From positions 1 through 64,000 of the forward strand of contig NZ_BMZM01000001.1 of the NCBI RefSeq assembly GCF_014652795.1: a stretch of DNA of 64,000 nt, written 5' to 3'. Within the stretch, counting starts at the first letter, position 1. Each line of letters starts with the position of its first letter. The stretch is from Kushneria pakistanensis (GTDB lineage Bacteria; Pseudomonadota; Gammaproteobacteria; Pseudomonadales; Halomonadaceae). A program made the translations under genes and the position numbers. Shown here piece by piece: positions 6,808-14,138 of the stretch. Below the pieces are notes generated by a model that was not told the origin of the DNA, searched no databases, and worked only from the letters and a program-made list of their open reading frames with translations.

Positions 6808-8514
6808 ATGCCGTCAAGATTCCCTTCTCTGACCTCATGGCACACCCGCTCAAACGGAGCGGATGGCCTGTCCCCGCCGCCTCACCGCCCGCTGTCCGCT
6901 CACGGTGGTTTTCGCCGTCTTTATCTGACCCTGTTCTTCTCGCTTCTGGCCATTTTCTGGACGGGGCTTGTCGCGTCATGGCTGATCGATGACTGGCGTG
7001 AAGATCACTATCGTCAGCGTCTGGCCAGTGGACCGATGGCACTGCTGACCTCACTGGTCGCCAGCCAGCCGGAAGGCTCCCGCGATGCCTGGCTGAGTGC
7101 CTATGAGGACGAGCTGGGCATTCGCCTGGCGCTGTCGGATTCCGAAACGCTGATGCTCGGCTTCATGGACCGCCGTCGTCTGTCGCGGGGCGACGTGCTT
7201 GCTCGTCAGGCCCAGGGCGAAATCGGCTGGCAACTCTATCAGCGCCTGCCCGGAGAAGATGATTCCATTCTGGTGGCACACTTCACCGGACTTTCCGAAC
7301 AGCAGCCCCTGCAGCTGGTTTCCCTGCTGCGCCAGTGGCTGGAGCTCTCACCGGATGAGGAGCGTGAGACACGCTTTCAGGAGCTGCGCAGCCGTATCTC
7401 ACTGCCCATGGGCATGGGCAGTGGTACCCCCCCGGGGCTGTCCAATAGTCAGCTGACCCAGCTCAATGCCGGTCATGTCGTGATCAATGTGGTCGCCGAA
7501 CGTTCAAGCCTTGGTTTCTACGCTCAGTTCTCGGGCGGCCGCTGGATCATGGTCGGTCCGCTGTCACCCTTCGAGTCGCTGCCCATCCTGACCATTGCCA
7601 TGGTCATGGCCCTGATGCTGACCATGCTGGGCACGGCCATCTATTTCATCATGCGCAGCGTGGAGAAGCGCCTGACCCGGCTTGAGCAGACCACGGCAAG
7701 CTTTACGGCCGGTGACTACAACGCGCGTGTCACCATTCAGGAAGGAGAGTACCTCACGCAACTGGGACTGGCCTTCAACACCATGGCCGACCAGGTACAG
7801 GCGGTGCTCTCTTCACAGCAGGATCTGATGCGCGCGGTATCGCATGAGTTTCGAACGCCCGTGGCGCGAGTGCGCTTTGCACTGCAGATGGTCGATGACA
7901 TGAGCGAATCGCCAGGTATCAGGCGATTGCTGAAAGGCGTGGATGACGACATCGAGTCCATTGATCGGCTTATTGACGAAATCCTGACCTACGCACGTCT
8001 GGACAGCGCCACCGATGGCCTTTTGCCGCTGGAGCCGGTCAGTCTTGAAGTTCGCGAGATTGCCGACCGCGTCGTCGAAACGCTGACGCCGTTGCACCCG
8101 CAGCTGACGCTCGAGGTTACCGGTGGTCAGGACCTTAACGTGCATGCCGATGCACGCTATCTGCAGCGTGCGCTGCAGAATCTGGTGTCCAACGCCTGTA
8201 CCCATGCCAGTAGCCGGGTCCATGTTCGCCTGCTGGGTGATGAGCGGCTGGTGTATCTCAGTGTCGAGGATGATGGCGCAGGCGTTCCTCCCGAGGATCG
8301 TGAACGTATCTTCAAGCCCTTTGCCCGCCTCGACGACAGCCGTACCCGGCATCAGCCCGGTATAGGGGGTTACGGACTGGGGCTGGCGATCGTGGCACGT
8401 ATCGTTCAGTGGCACCACGGACGCATTACGGTGGATACCGCCCCCGAGCTTGGCGGGGCCCAGTTCATTCTCTCCCTGCCGCGTCATTACGAAGTGGTTG
8501 AAGAGTACGTCTGA
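6808..8514 (+). CDS. rstB: sensor histidine kinase, RstB-like
   Basis: A 568-residue inner-membrane kinase. Transmembrane helix 1 lies at about 38-60, a roughly 195-residue periplasmic sensor at about 61-257, helix 2 at 258-282, then HAMP (283-335). The dimerisation/phospho-acceptor domain has His346 (AVSHEFRTP), and the ATPase domain has an N box (NLVSNACTH), DDGAGVP and GGYGLGLAIV. It phosphorylates the upstream RstA-like regulator. The N-terminus has an extra 35-residue cytoplasmic Pro/Ser-rich segment compared with E. coli RstB. AAGGA six bases before the ATG supports the start. The sensed signal is unknown. The stop is 5 bases from the convergent metR stop. Confidence 0.88.
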   Translation: MPSRFPSLTSWHTRSNGADGLSPPPHRPLSAHGGFRRLYLTLFFSLLAIFWTGLVASWLIDDWREDHYRQRLASGPMALLTSLVASQPEGSRDAWLSAYEDELGIRLALSDSETLMLGFMDRRRLSRGDVLARQAQGEIGWQLYQRLPGEDDSILVAHFTGLSEQQPLQLVSLLRQWLELSPDEERETRFQELRSRISLPMGMGSGTPPGLSNSQLTQLNAGHVVINVVAERSSLGFYAQFSGGRWIMVGPLSPFESLPILTIAMVMALMLTMLGTAIYFIMRSVEKRLTRLEQTTASFTAGDYNARVTIQEGEYLTQLGLAFNTMADQVQAVLSSQQDLMRAVSHEFRTPVARVRFALQMVDDMSESPGIRRLLKGVDDDIESIDRLIDEILTYARLDSATDGLLPLEPVSLEVREIADRVVETLTPLHPQLTLEVTGGQDLNVHADARYLQRALQNLVSNACTHASSRVHVRLLGDERLVYLSVEDDGAGVPPEDRERIFKPFARLDDSRTRHQPGIGGYGLGLAIVARIVQWHHGRITVDTAPELGGAQFILSLPRHYEVVEEYV

Positions 8515-8519
8515 GCGCT

Positions 8520-9437
8520 TCAGCCGGCCGGGCGAATACCATTGAGTACGGAAAATGACGTCTCGCGTGCCGTACGCAAAAAATCGCTCATCCAGACCTG
8601 ATTCATCTGATCCAGTCTGACGGCGGCATAGAGCGTTCCCCACACGCCTTCACTGCCCAGTGAACAGGCTCTTACATAGTCTCTTTCCAGATATTCGGTC
8701 AGCGCCCAGTTGGGCAGCGCGCACACCCCACGCTCACTCGCCACCAGCTGCATCATCATCATGGTCAGCTCGGCCGTGCGGGTCTCGCGTGGATGCACGC
8801 CGGCAGGTTCCAGAAACCGGCTAAAGATATCCAGCTTGGAATGTTCGACCGGATAGGTAATCAGGATCTGATCCACCAGATCATTCGGCGTCACATAACG
8901 CTTGTCGGCCAACGCGTGCTGTCGCGCCACGGCCAGCAGACTTTCGTAGCGAAAAAGCGGCTCATAGTGAATGCGCGGCAAGGGCTGCGGATCCGCCGTG
9001 ATGACCAGATCCAGCTGTTCGCGCGCCAGCGCCGGCAGCGGGTCAAAATGCTGGCCGGCCGGGATATCCACTTCCACCTCGGGCCAGTGATCACGAAAGT
9101 GATCGATGGTGGGCATGAGCCACTGAAAGCAGCTGTGACATTCGATGGCCATGTGCAGGCGGCCCTGTTCACCGCCCGCCATGCGCGCGATATCGCGCTC
9201 GGCGTTGCGAATCTGCGGCAGTACCTGTTCGGCCAGTCCCAGAAGGCGCTGACCGGCGCGCGTGAACTGCACCGGCCGCGTCTTGCGCAAAAAAAGCGGG
9301 CAACCCAGGCGCTCTTCCAGATCCTTGAGCTGGTGGGACAGCGCCGACTGGGTCAGATGCACGCGCTCGGCGGCCTCGACCAGCGACCCGGTATCGCGCA
9401 GCGCCAACAGGGTGCGCAGGTGCCGGAACTCGATCAT
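8520..9437 (-). CDS. metR: LysR-type regulator MetR
   Basis: A 305-residue LysR-family activator of methionine biosynthesis genes; in relatives its co-inducer is homocysteine. The N-terminal winged HTH (about 1-60) reads MIEFRHLRTLLALRDTGSL and QSALSHQLKDLEERLG. The effector domain carries the MetR-specific segments AIECHSCFQWL and YPVEHSKLDIF. It closely follows E. coli MetR over its length. No met structural gene lies beside it, so its targets are elsewhere. Convergent with rstB. Confidence 0.9.
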   Translation of the reverse strand: MIEFRHLRTLLALRDTGSLVEAAERVHLTQSALSHQLKDLEERLGCPLFLRKTRPVQFTRAGQRLLGLAEQVLPQIRNAERDIARMAGGEQGRLHMAIECHSCFQWLMPTIDHFRDHWPEVEVDIPAGQHFDPLPALAREQLDLVITADPQPLPRIHYEPLFRYESLLAVARQHALADKRYVTPNDLVDQILITYPVEHSKLDIFSRFLEPAGVHPRETRTAELTMMMMQLVASERGVCALPNWALTEYLERDYVRACSLGSEGVWGTLYAAVRLDQMNQVWMSDFLRTARETSFSVLNGIRPAG

Positions 9438-9501
9438 TAAAGCGTCTCTCTCATGGCTTGTCTGAATAATGAATCATCTAAGGATGGGGGCTGCAGGTTT
9501 G

Positions 9502-10560
9502 TCACCCCCGTGAACGACATTCGGATTCCGGCAGGAGCCGGTCGTGATCGCCAAAGTCCGAGGGACACAGTGCATCAGGTTGCGTAATGCGTTTAAACAA
9601 TGCCGGCAACAGACTGGTATCAGGCCGGGCCGTGTCGGCTGCCCGAGGCGTCACGGGATGCCACTGGCCGTCATCATCGCGCTCACCGGTGACAAAGGCA
9701 AAGGAATAGACGCCGGGTTGCCCCATGCGCAGATCGGTCACCACCAGGGTGCCATCGCGCGTCTCACTGCGCCAGAAAGGCGCTGCAAACCAGCCCAGAC
9801 GCTGGCCTGCCCAGCTATCGACAAGCATGTCATGGGCGTCCATGGGGCGACTGAAACTATCAAGGGCAAGCTTGTCGCGGTCATCGAACAGACTGACCAG
9901 CGCTTCCAGCTGACGGTTATCATCCATCACGGTGACACGCCAGACCAGTGTGTTCAGCGGCGTGGGCTGTACCATGACCGGACGATCATCGAGTCCGCGC
10001 TGGACAAGCACCGGATGGACCTGTGCCAGCACCATGGCCTTGGCGGCAACGGAAAAACCCAGATACACCGTCGAGATGGTCAGACCGATACCCGCGGCCC
10101 GTCCATGTGCCCCCCTGATCAGCGCTACGACAATGGCCAGCAGCATGGGGAGAGTATAGAGCGGGTCGATGATGAAGATGGTTTTCCAGGCCACCGGCGG
10201 TGAGGCGATGGGCCAGAGCAGCTGGGTGCCGTAGGCGGTGAAGGCGTCCAGAATCGGGTGCGTGACCAGACATAGCCACCAGAACCAGAACCATAAAGGG
10301 GTGGGTATCGCTCTGGTTGTTGGCAGACGTGTGCAGGCAAGGGTCAGTAGCCCCGCCAGCGCCGACAGGACAAACACCGAATGCGTCACACTGCGATGGT
10401 AGGTGTAGTCGGCCACCGCGTTGCCATAATCGATGAAACTGTCCAGATCCGGCAGCGTGGCAGCCGCGGCCCCCAGCAGAATCGACTTGCGGCCCAGTCG
10501 TCGGCCCAGTACGGCACCGCCCAGCACCCCGCCGAGACAGGCCTGTGTCAGTGAGTCCAT
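9502..10560 (-). CDS. YdjM-like membrane-bound metal-dependent hydrolase
   Basis: A 352-residue protein of the YdjM/DUF457 family of predicted membrane-bound, metal-dependent hydrolases. The N-terminus MDSLTQACLGG is family-typical. Conserved His/Asp motifs follow in the first half (LPDLDSFIDYGN, YHRSVTHS, THPILDAFTAYG), with several hydrophobic helices at about 60-190. The C-terminal 150 residues form a soluble domain with few landmarks. The start at ATG 10560 matches the family N-terminus; an AGGAG lies a little far upstream (13 bases). In E. coli ydjM is LexA controlled, but no LexA box is visible here. The substrate is unknown. Confidence 0.8.
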   Translation of the reverse strand: MDSLTQACLGGVLGGAVLGRRLGRKSILLGAAAATLPDLDSFIDYGNAVADYTYHRSVTHSVFVLSALAGLLTLACTRLPTTRAIPTPLWFWFWWLCLVTHPILDAFTAYGTQLLWPIASPPVAWKTIFIIDPLYTLPMLLAIVVALIRGAHGRAAGIGLTISTVYLGFSVAAKAMVLAQVHPVLVQRGLDDRPVMVQPTPLNTLVWRVTVMDDNRQLEALVSLFDDRDKLALDSFSRPMDAHDMLVDSWAGQRLGWFAAPFWRSETRDGTLVVTDLRMGQPGVYSFAFVTGERDDDGQWHPVTPRAADTARPDTSLLPALFKRITQPDALCPSDFGDHDRLLPESECRSRG

Positions 10561-10688
10561 CGCTGTCGTGTCACTCCTGTCTCTTGAGAGATATCGCATC
10601 GGGTCATGGCAGCTATGCTTGTTCAGAGCCGATACCGGTACGGCCGGCACGGGGCCGGATGATCAAAGAGTAACAAGGAGTCGTGAAC

Positions 10689-11381
10689 ATGTCCCTGACC
10701 CAGCGGCAGCAGGAAGCCTTCAGAGCGCTGGCGGCCGAGACCGACGGCATCGATGTCGAAGTCTACAAGCGTTTTGAGCGTGATCCGCTCGACCCCATTA
10801 TTGGGCTGGGGCGGCGTAATCTACGGATTGGTTTTTTCGGCCGCGATCCCGGCCGTGATGAGGTCAGACACGGCGAACCCTTTATCGGTGCCGGCGGACA
10901 GCTGGTCAGAAAGGCGCTGCATGAGCATCTCTATGGCGAGAAGATGCCGGATTTCGAGGCCTCGCGTGCTGTGGGCGAGCATTTTTTCTGGATCAACACG
11001 GTGCCTTACAAGCCGGTAGGCAACAAGGCATGGTCGATGAAGGTCAAGCGCCACTTTCATGGCCTGATGAATGAGCTTTTGATCTCGCGCTGGGAGGGGC
11101 GCTCACTGATTACCCTGGGGCGTGAAGCCTTTTTATGGTTTGGCATTGATCGGCCAAAGGCAGAGCGTGATCGTCTCGAAGCGTTCTGGAAGCAGGAGGA
11201 TCGTTTTGAAAGCAGCATTGATGTGACGCTGGAGGATGACCAGGGTCAGTCGCAGACGTTCACGCTCTATCCGCTGCCTCACCCATCGCCGCTGAATCAG
11301 ACCTGGTATGGCCGATTCCCCGGGCTGCTGGCGCAGCGTCTTGAACAGCTTGATGTCCGCCCTGACAACCTGATGCTTTAA
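10689..11381 (+). CDS. uracil-DNA glycosylase superfamily protein, cysteine-free
   Basis: A 230-residue protein of the uracil-DNA glycosylase fold. Motif A appears as GRDPGRDEVRHGEPFIGAGG, a middle NTVPYKPVGNKAW resembles the family NxxPxxPPGN segment, and motif B is LPHPSPLNQTWYGRFPG. Family 4/5 enzymes carry four Fe-S cysteines, but this protein has no cysteine at all. It may excise uracil or another damaged base, or process a nucleotide. The start was chosen as ATG 10689, eight bases after AAGGAG, rather than GTG 10683, which would be only two bases away. Apparently monocistronic. Confidence 0.72.
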   Translation: MSLTQRQQEAFRALAAETDGIDVEVYKRFERDPLDPIIGLGRRNLRIGFFGRDPGRDEVRHGEPFIGAGGQLVRKALHEHLYGEKMPDFEASRAVGEHFFWINTVPYKPVGNKAWSMKVKRHFHGLMNELLISRWEGRSLITLGREAFLWFGIDRPKAERDRLEAFWKQEDRFESSIDVTLEDDQGQSQTFTLYPLPHPSPLNQTWYGRFPGLLAQRLEQLDVRPDNLML

Positions 11382-11399
11382 CCATCAAGTGTCTGCGGG

Positions 11400-11801
11400 C
11401 TAGTCGGGGCGAATGGCCATGCGCCCGCTGCCACAAAATACCAGGGCCAGTGCAGCACCCAGCATCAGGATTTCGGTCTCGATGCGCCAGCCCCCGGTAT
11501 CGCTCAGCGCCCAGACCGCCCCCAGGCGCATCAGGACAATGGCAAACAGCATGTTGATGGCGGCGAGCGCGCCACCGATGCGACAACGCCAGCCGGCAAG
11601 AATCATCAGCGGCGCGAGCAGCTCGCCGGCAAAGACACCAAAGGCCAGCGGCGAGGGCAGGCTCCAGCTGCTCAGACGTTCTGCAATGGCATCCAGCACG
11701 CCGGTTTCGCCAATCTTGGCAATGCCATGCAGCAGCAGGGGAACGCCCAGCGCCAGTCGAAGGATCAGCTTGCCCAGATGTTCATTGCTAAAAAACGACA
11801 T
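11400..11801 (-). CDS. DoxX family membrane protein
   Basis: A 133-residue protein with four predicted membrane helices and the DoxX signature (LILRLALGVPLLLHGIAKI near the N-terminus, VFAGELLAPLMILAGW in the middle). DoxX-family proteins are small inner-membrane proteins associated with quinone or thiol redox functions; the exact role here is unknown. It is convergent with the glycosylase-like gene 18 bases away and divergent from the glyoxalase gene. The start ATG 11801 is the first in-frame Met before helix 1. Confidence 0.82.
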   Translation of the reverse strand: MSFFSNEHLGKLILRLALGVPLLLHGIAKIGETGVLDAIAERLSSWSLPSPLAFGVFAGELLAPLMILAGWRCRIGGALAAINMLFAIVLMRLGAVWALSDTGGWRIETEILMLGAALALVFCGSGRMAIRPD

Positions 11802-11965
11802 GATGTTTCCCGTATGTCAGAGCTGACTTGAAAAACCCCTTGTTAGCCAGCATTACAGTGCCATTGTTTTTAAGTGTTCACCAGATTGCGCACGTTCGTC
11901 GGTTGTGCAGTCAATGTTTCATGCGCGCCCAACAGCGCACGCCATGCGATCCCAAGGAGTCTATC

Positions 11966-12409
11966 GTGCAATACTTACATACCATGGTCCGTATCACGGA
12001 CATCGATCAGTCCCTGCATTTTTACTGTGATCTGCTGGGCATGAAGGAAGTGCGCCGCAAGGAAAGTGAAAAGGGACGTTTTACCCTGATCTTTCTGGCA
12101 GCCAATGACGATGAGACGTCCTCCAGCGAGCAGCAGGCGCCGGAGCTGGAACTGACCTGGAACTGGGATCCGGAAGAGCTGACCACCGGTGCCCGTAACT
12201 TCGGTCATCTGGCCTATCGTGTCGATGACATCTACGCCACCTGCCAGCACCTGATGGACAATGGTGTGACCATCAACCGCCCGCCGCGCGATGGGCACAT
12301 GGCGTTCGTCAAGTCGCCCGACGGCATCTCCATCGAACTGCTGCAAAAGGGTGACCCGAAATCCGAACAGGAACCCTGGGCGTCGATGGAAAATACCGGC
12401 AGCTGGTAA
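11966..12409 (+). CDS. gloA: lactoylglutathione lyase (glyoxalase I)
   Basis: A 147-residue enzyme converting the methylglyoxal-glutathione hemithioacetal to S-lactoylglutathione. Metal ligands can be placed: His5 (LHTMVR), Glu in LELTWNW, His in FGHLAYRVDD and Glu in GISIELLQK, as in E. coli GloA. The start was chosen as GTG 11966, which has AAGGAGT about seven bases upstream and gives the family N-terminus MQYLHTM. The frame extends upstream to 11828 but that part resembles nothing. The insertion after residue 45 (DDETSSSEQQAP) is slightly longer and more acidic than in E. coli. Confidence 0.93.
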   Translation: MQYLHTMVRITDIDQSLHFYCDLLGMKEVRRKESEKGRFTLIFLAANDDETSSSEQQAPELELTWNWDPEELTTGARNFGHLAYRVDDIYATCQHLMDNGVTINRPPRDGHMAFVKSPDGISIELLQKGDPKSEQEPWASMENTGSW

Positions 12410-12431
12410 GGATTGTCAGTATCCGGACATG

Positions 12432-12461
12432 ACAGGGGGCACCCAATCGGGTGCCCCCTGT
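12432..12461. terminator. bidirectional terminator hairpin
   Basis: A perfect 13-bp stem (12432-12444 with 12449-12461), loop AATC, between convergent gloA and the first lpxT-like gene. It has only a short T tract, so termination strength is uncertain. Confidence 0.65.
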
Positions 12462-12489
12462 TGCGTTGGAACGCTGTGCTGGTCGTCGC

Positions 12490-13197
12490 TTAGCGCGTAC
12501 TGCGAGCGCCGGGCAGATGAAAGCGCTCGGCCATGCGTTCCATGCCCTCCACACAGCGCGGTGCAATGGGTGTGCAGAGCACCCAGGGCAGCACCACCAG
12601 TGCAATGGCGAGTGACCCCATATAGACATCCTGCAGCCAATGCGCGCCGACCATGACACGTGGCGCGCTGAGCACTGCAATCATGATGGCACTTGCAATG
12701 GCCGGGCGACGGTCACCAAAGCGCAGCATGAAGGCCGTAAAGACCATCAGCATCAATCCGTGATCACCGGGAAAGCTGTTCTTGTCGGCATCCTTGGTAT
12801 CAAATGACACCACATCGGTCAGAAAATTGACGTTGTCAAAGCTGAGCGTGGGGCTTGGATGGCCATAGGACATCTTGTTGGTCGCCAGAGCCAGCAGCCC
12901 GGCCACGACCAGCATCGTCAGACCCACGCCCAGCCAGCGCCAGAAGCGGCCCGGACGGTTATCCAGCGAGATGGCCCAGCCAAAGATGGCCAGCAGTACG
13001 AAAAAGGATGCCGCATCGAAATAGCGGGTGTTAACCACAGCCAGAAAATTGATCCATACAGGATGTTCGCTGGTAATGAACTGATTGAAAAACCAGAAGA
13101 TATTGTCATCAAGCAGTGACCAGACGGAAAGCCACAGCCAGCTTCCGAACAGGGCAAGCCCCGCCAGATTGCAGTAGATGATACGTTTTAGATGCAT
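12490..13197 (-). CDS. lpxT: LpxT-like lipid A phosphotransferase (PAP2 fold), copy 1
   Basis: A 235-residue inner-membrane PAP2-superfamily protein. It follows E. coli LpxT (YeiU), which transfers phosphate from undecaprenyl pyrophosphate to lipid A: NLAGLALFGSW at the N-terminus, IFWFFNQ, HPSPTLSFDNVNFLTD, the catalytic block DKNSFPGDHGLMLMVFTAFM, APRVMVGAHWLQDV and LPWVLCTP. About six helices are expected, with the catalytic His residues on the periplasmic face. AGGAAGGGG precedes the ATG. A paralogue lies 33 bases upstream. The LpxT assignment rests on remembered similarity; a generic PAP2 phosphatase is the alternative. Confidence 0.8.
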   Translation of the reverse strand: MHLKRIIYCNLAGLALFGSWLWLSVWSLLDDNIFWFFNQFITSEHPVWINFLAVVNTRYFDAASFFVLLAIFGWAISLDNRPGRFWRWLGVGLTMLVVAGLLALATNKMSYGHPSPTLSFDNVNFLTDVVSFDTKDADKNSFPGDHGLMLMVFTAFMLRFGDRRPAIASAIMIAVLSAPRVMVGAHWLQDVYMGSLAIALVVLPWVLCTPIAPRCVEGMERMAERFHLPGARSTR

Positions 13198-13230
13198 GAC
13201 ACCCCTTCCTGAAATAACCCGACCCTCTGG

Positions 13231-13959
13231 TTAATCGTGATGAATTTCCCGGCGATGACGGCCCGGGCGTATGGCAAGCTTTTTTAAAAGACGCATGACG
13301 CCATGAACGGCACCCGAGACCAGTGGCGTACACAGCACCCAGGGCAGGGCGATCAGGGCAATGGACAATGCACCGACAGATACATCGCTGACCCAGTGGG
13401 CACCCACCATGATGCGAGGCGCACAGACGATCACCACCAGTGCCGTGGCAAGCCCTGCCATCAGACGATCGGCAAAGCGCCACATGAAGGCGGCAAAGAT
13501 CATGGCCATCAGCCCGTGGTCACTGGGAAAACTGCTGGAGGCACTGTCCTTGGCCGGCAGCGTGGTCAGCGCGGACAGTCGATTGACGTCATCCAGCATC
13601 GCGGTCGGGCTGGCGTGCTTGTAGGTCATGACGTTATGGATGATGTCCTGAAGGATCAGGGCCGTGATGGTCATTACGACCCCGATAGCGCCCCACTTGA
13701 GCCAGCTGCCCTGGGGGTCGCGCTTCATGGCGATATAGAGCATGACCACCAGCAGCACGAACATTGCCTTGTCAAAGGCACGTGTATTCAACGCCGCCAG
13801 GATCTCGGTCCAGGTCGGATAGTCGGCCGTGATGAACTGGTTGAAAAACCAGAAGATGGCGTCATCCACGGACGACCAGACCAGAAACTGGGGCAGCCAC
13901 CAGGTGGTGACCAGCGCCACGCCCAGCAGGTTATAAAAAAGAATTCGGTGAAGGTTCAT
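13231..13959 (-). CDS. LpxT-like lipid A phosphotransferase (PAP2 fold), copy 2
   Basis: A 242-residue paralogue of the next gene, with the same landmarks: NLLGVALVTTWW, IFWFFNQF, KHASPTAMLDDVNRLSAL, SSSFPSDHGLMAMIFAAFMWRF, APRIMVGAHWVSDV and LPWVLCTP. The catalytic loop is PSDHG here and PGDHG in copy 1. The C-terminus is longer and basic (RPGRHRREIHHD). ATG 13959 gives the family N-terminus; a GTG at 13968 is an alternative and neither has a strong ribosome-binding site. Both copies are probably cotranscribed from the AT-rich region upstream. Different lipid substrates are possible. Confidence 0.77.
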   Translation of the reverse strand: MNLHRILFYNLLGVALVTTWWLPQFLVWSSVDDAIFWFFNQFITADYPTWTEILAALNTRAFDKAMFVLLVVMLYIAMKRDPQGSWLKWGAIGVVMTITALILQDIIHNVMTYKHASPTAMLDDVNRLSALTTLPAKDSASSSFPSDHGLMAMIFAAFMWRFADRLMAGLATALVVIVCAPRIMVGAHWVSDVSVGALSIALIALPWVLCTPLVSGAVHGVMRLLKKLAIRPGRHRREIHHD

Positions 13960-14083
13960 GACAGGCACGGTCAGGTTATAAAACAGTGTTCATTGTAATT
14001 TAATGTTCTTTTAATAAAAAGCCGTGGGACGTAATCGCGTTGCAAGCTCGAGGCTATTGCTTCGAGGAGGGGCAGGCAGACAC

Positions 14084-14110
14084 AAAAACAGCAGACCCGA
14101 AGGCCTGCTG
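14084..14110 (-). terminator. valS terminator
   Basis: On the minus strand a 9-bp stem with one mismatch (14089-14097 with 14102-14110) is closed by a UUCG tetraloop and followed by TTTTT (14084-14088). It lies 29 bases past the valS stop. Confidence 0.85.
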
Positions 14111-14138
14111 TAAAAGAACAGCGTCTGTAAAAGTGGTG

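Noticed and set aside
10561-10688. LexA box expected upstream of the ydjM-like gene
   Set aside because: No CTG-N10-CAG type element is present, so SOS control as in E. coli cannot be claimed.
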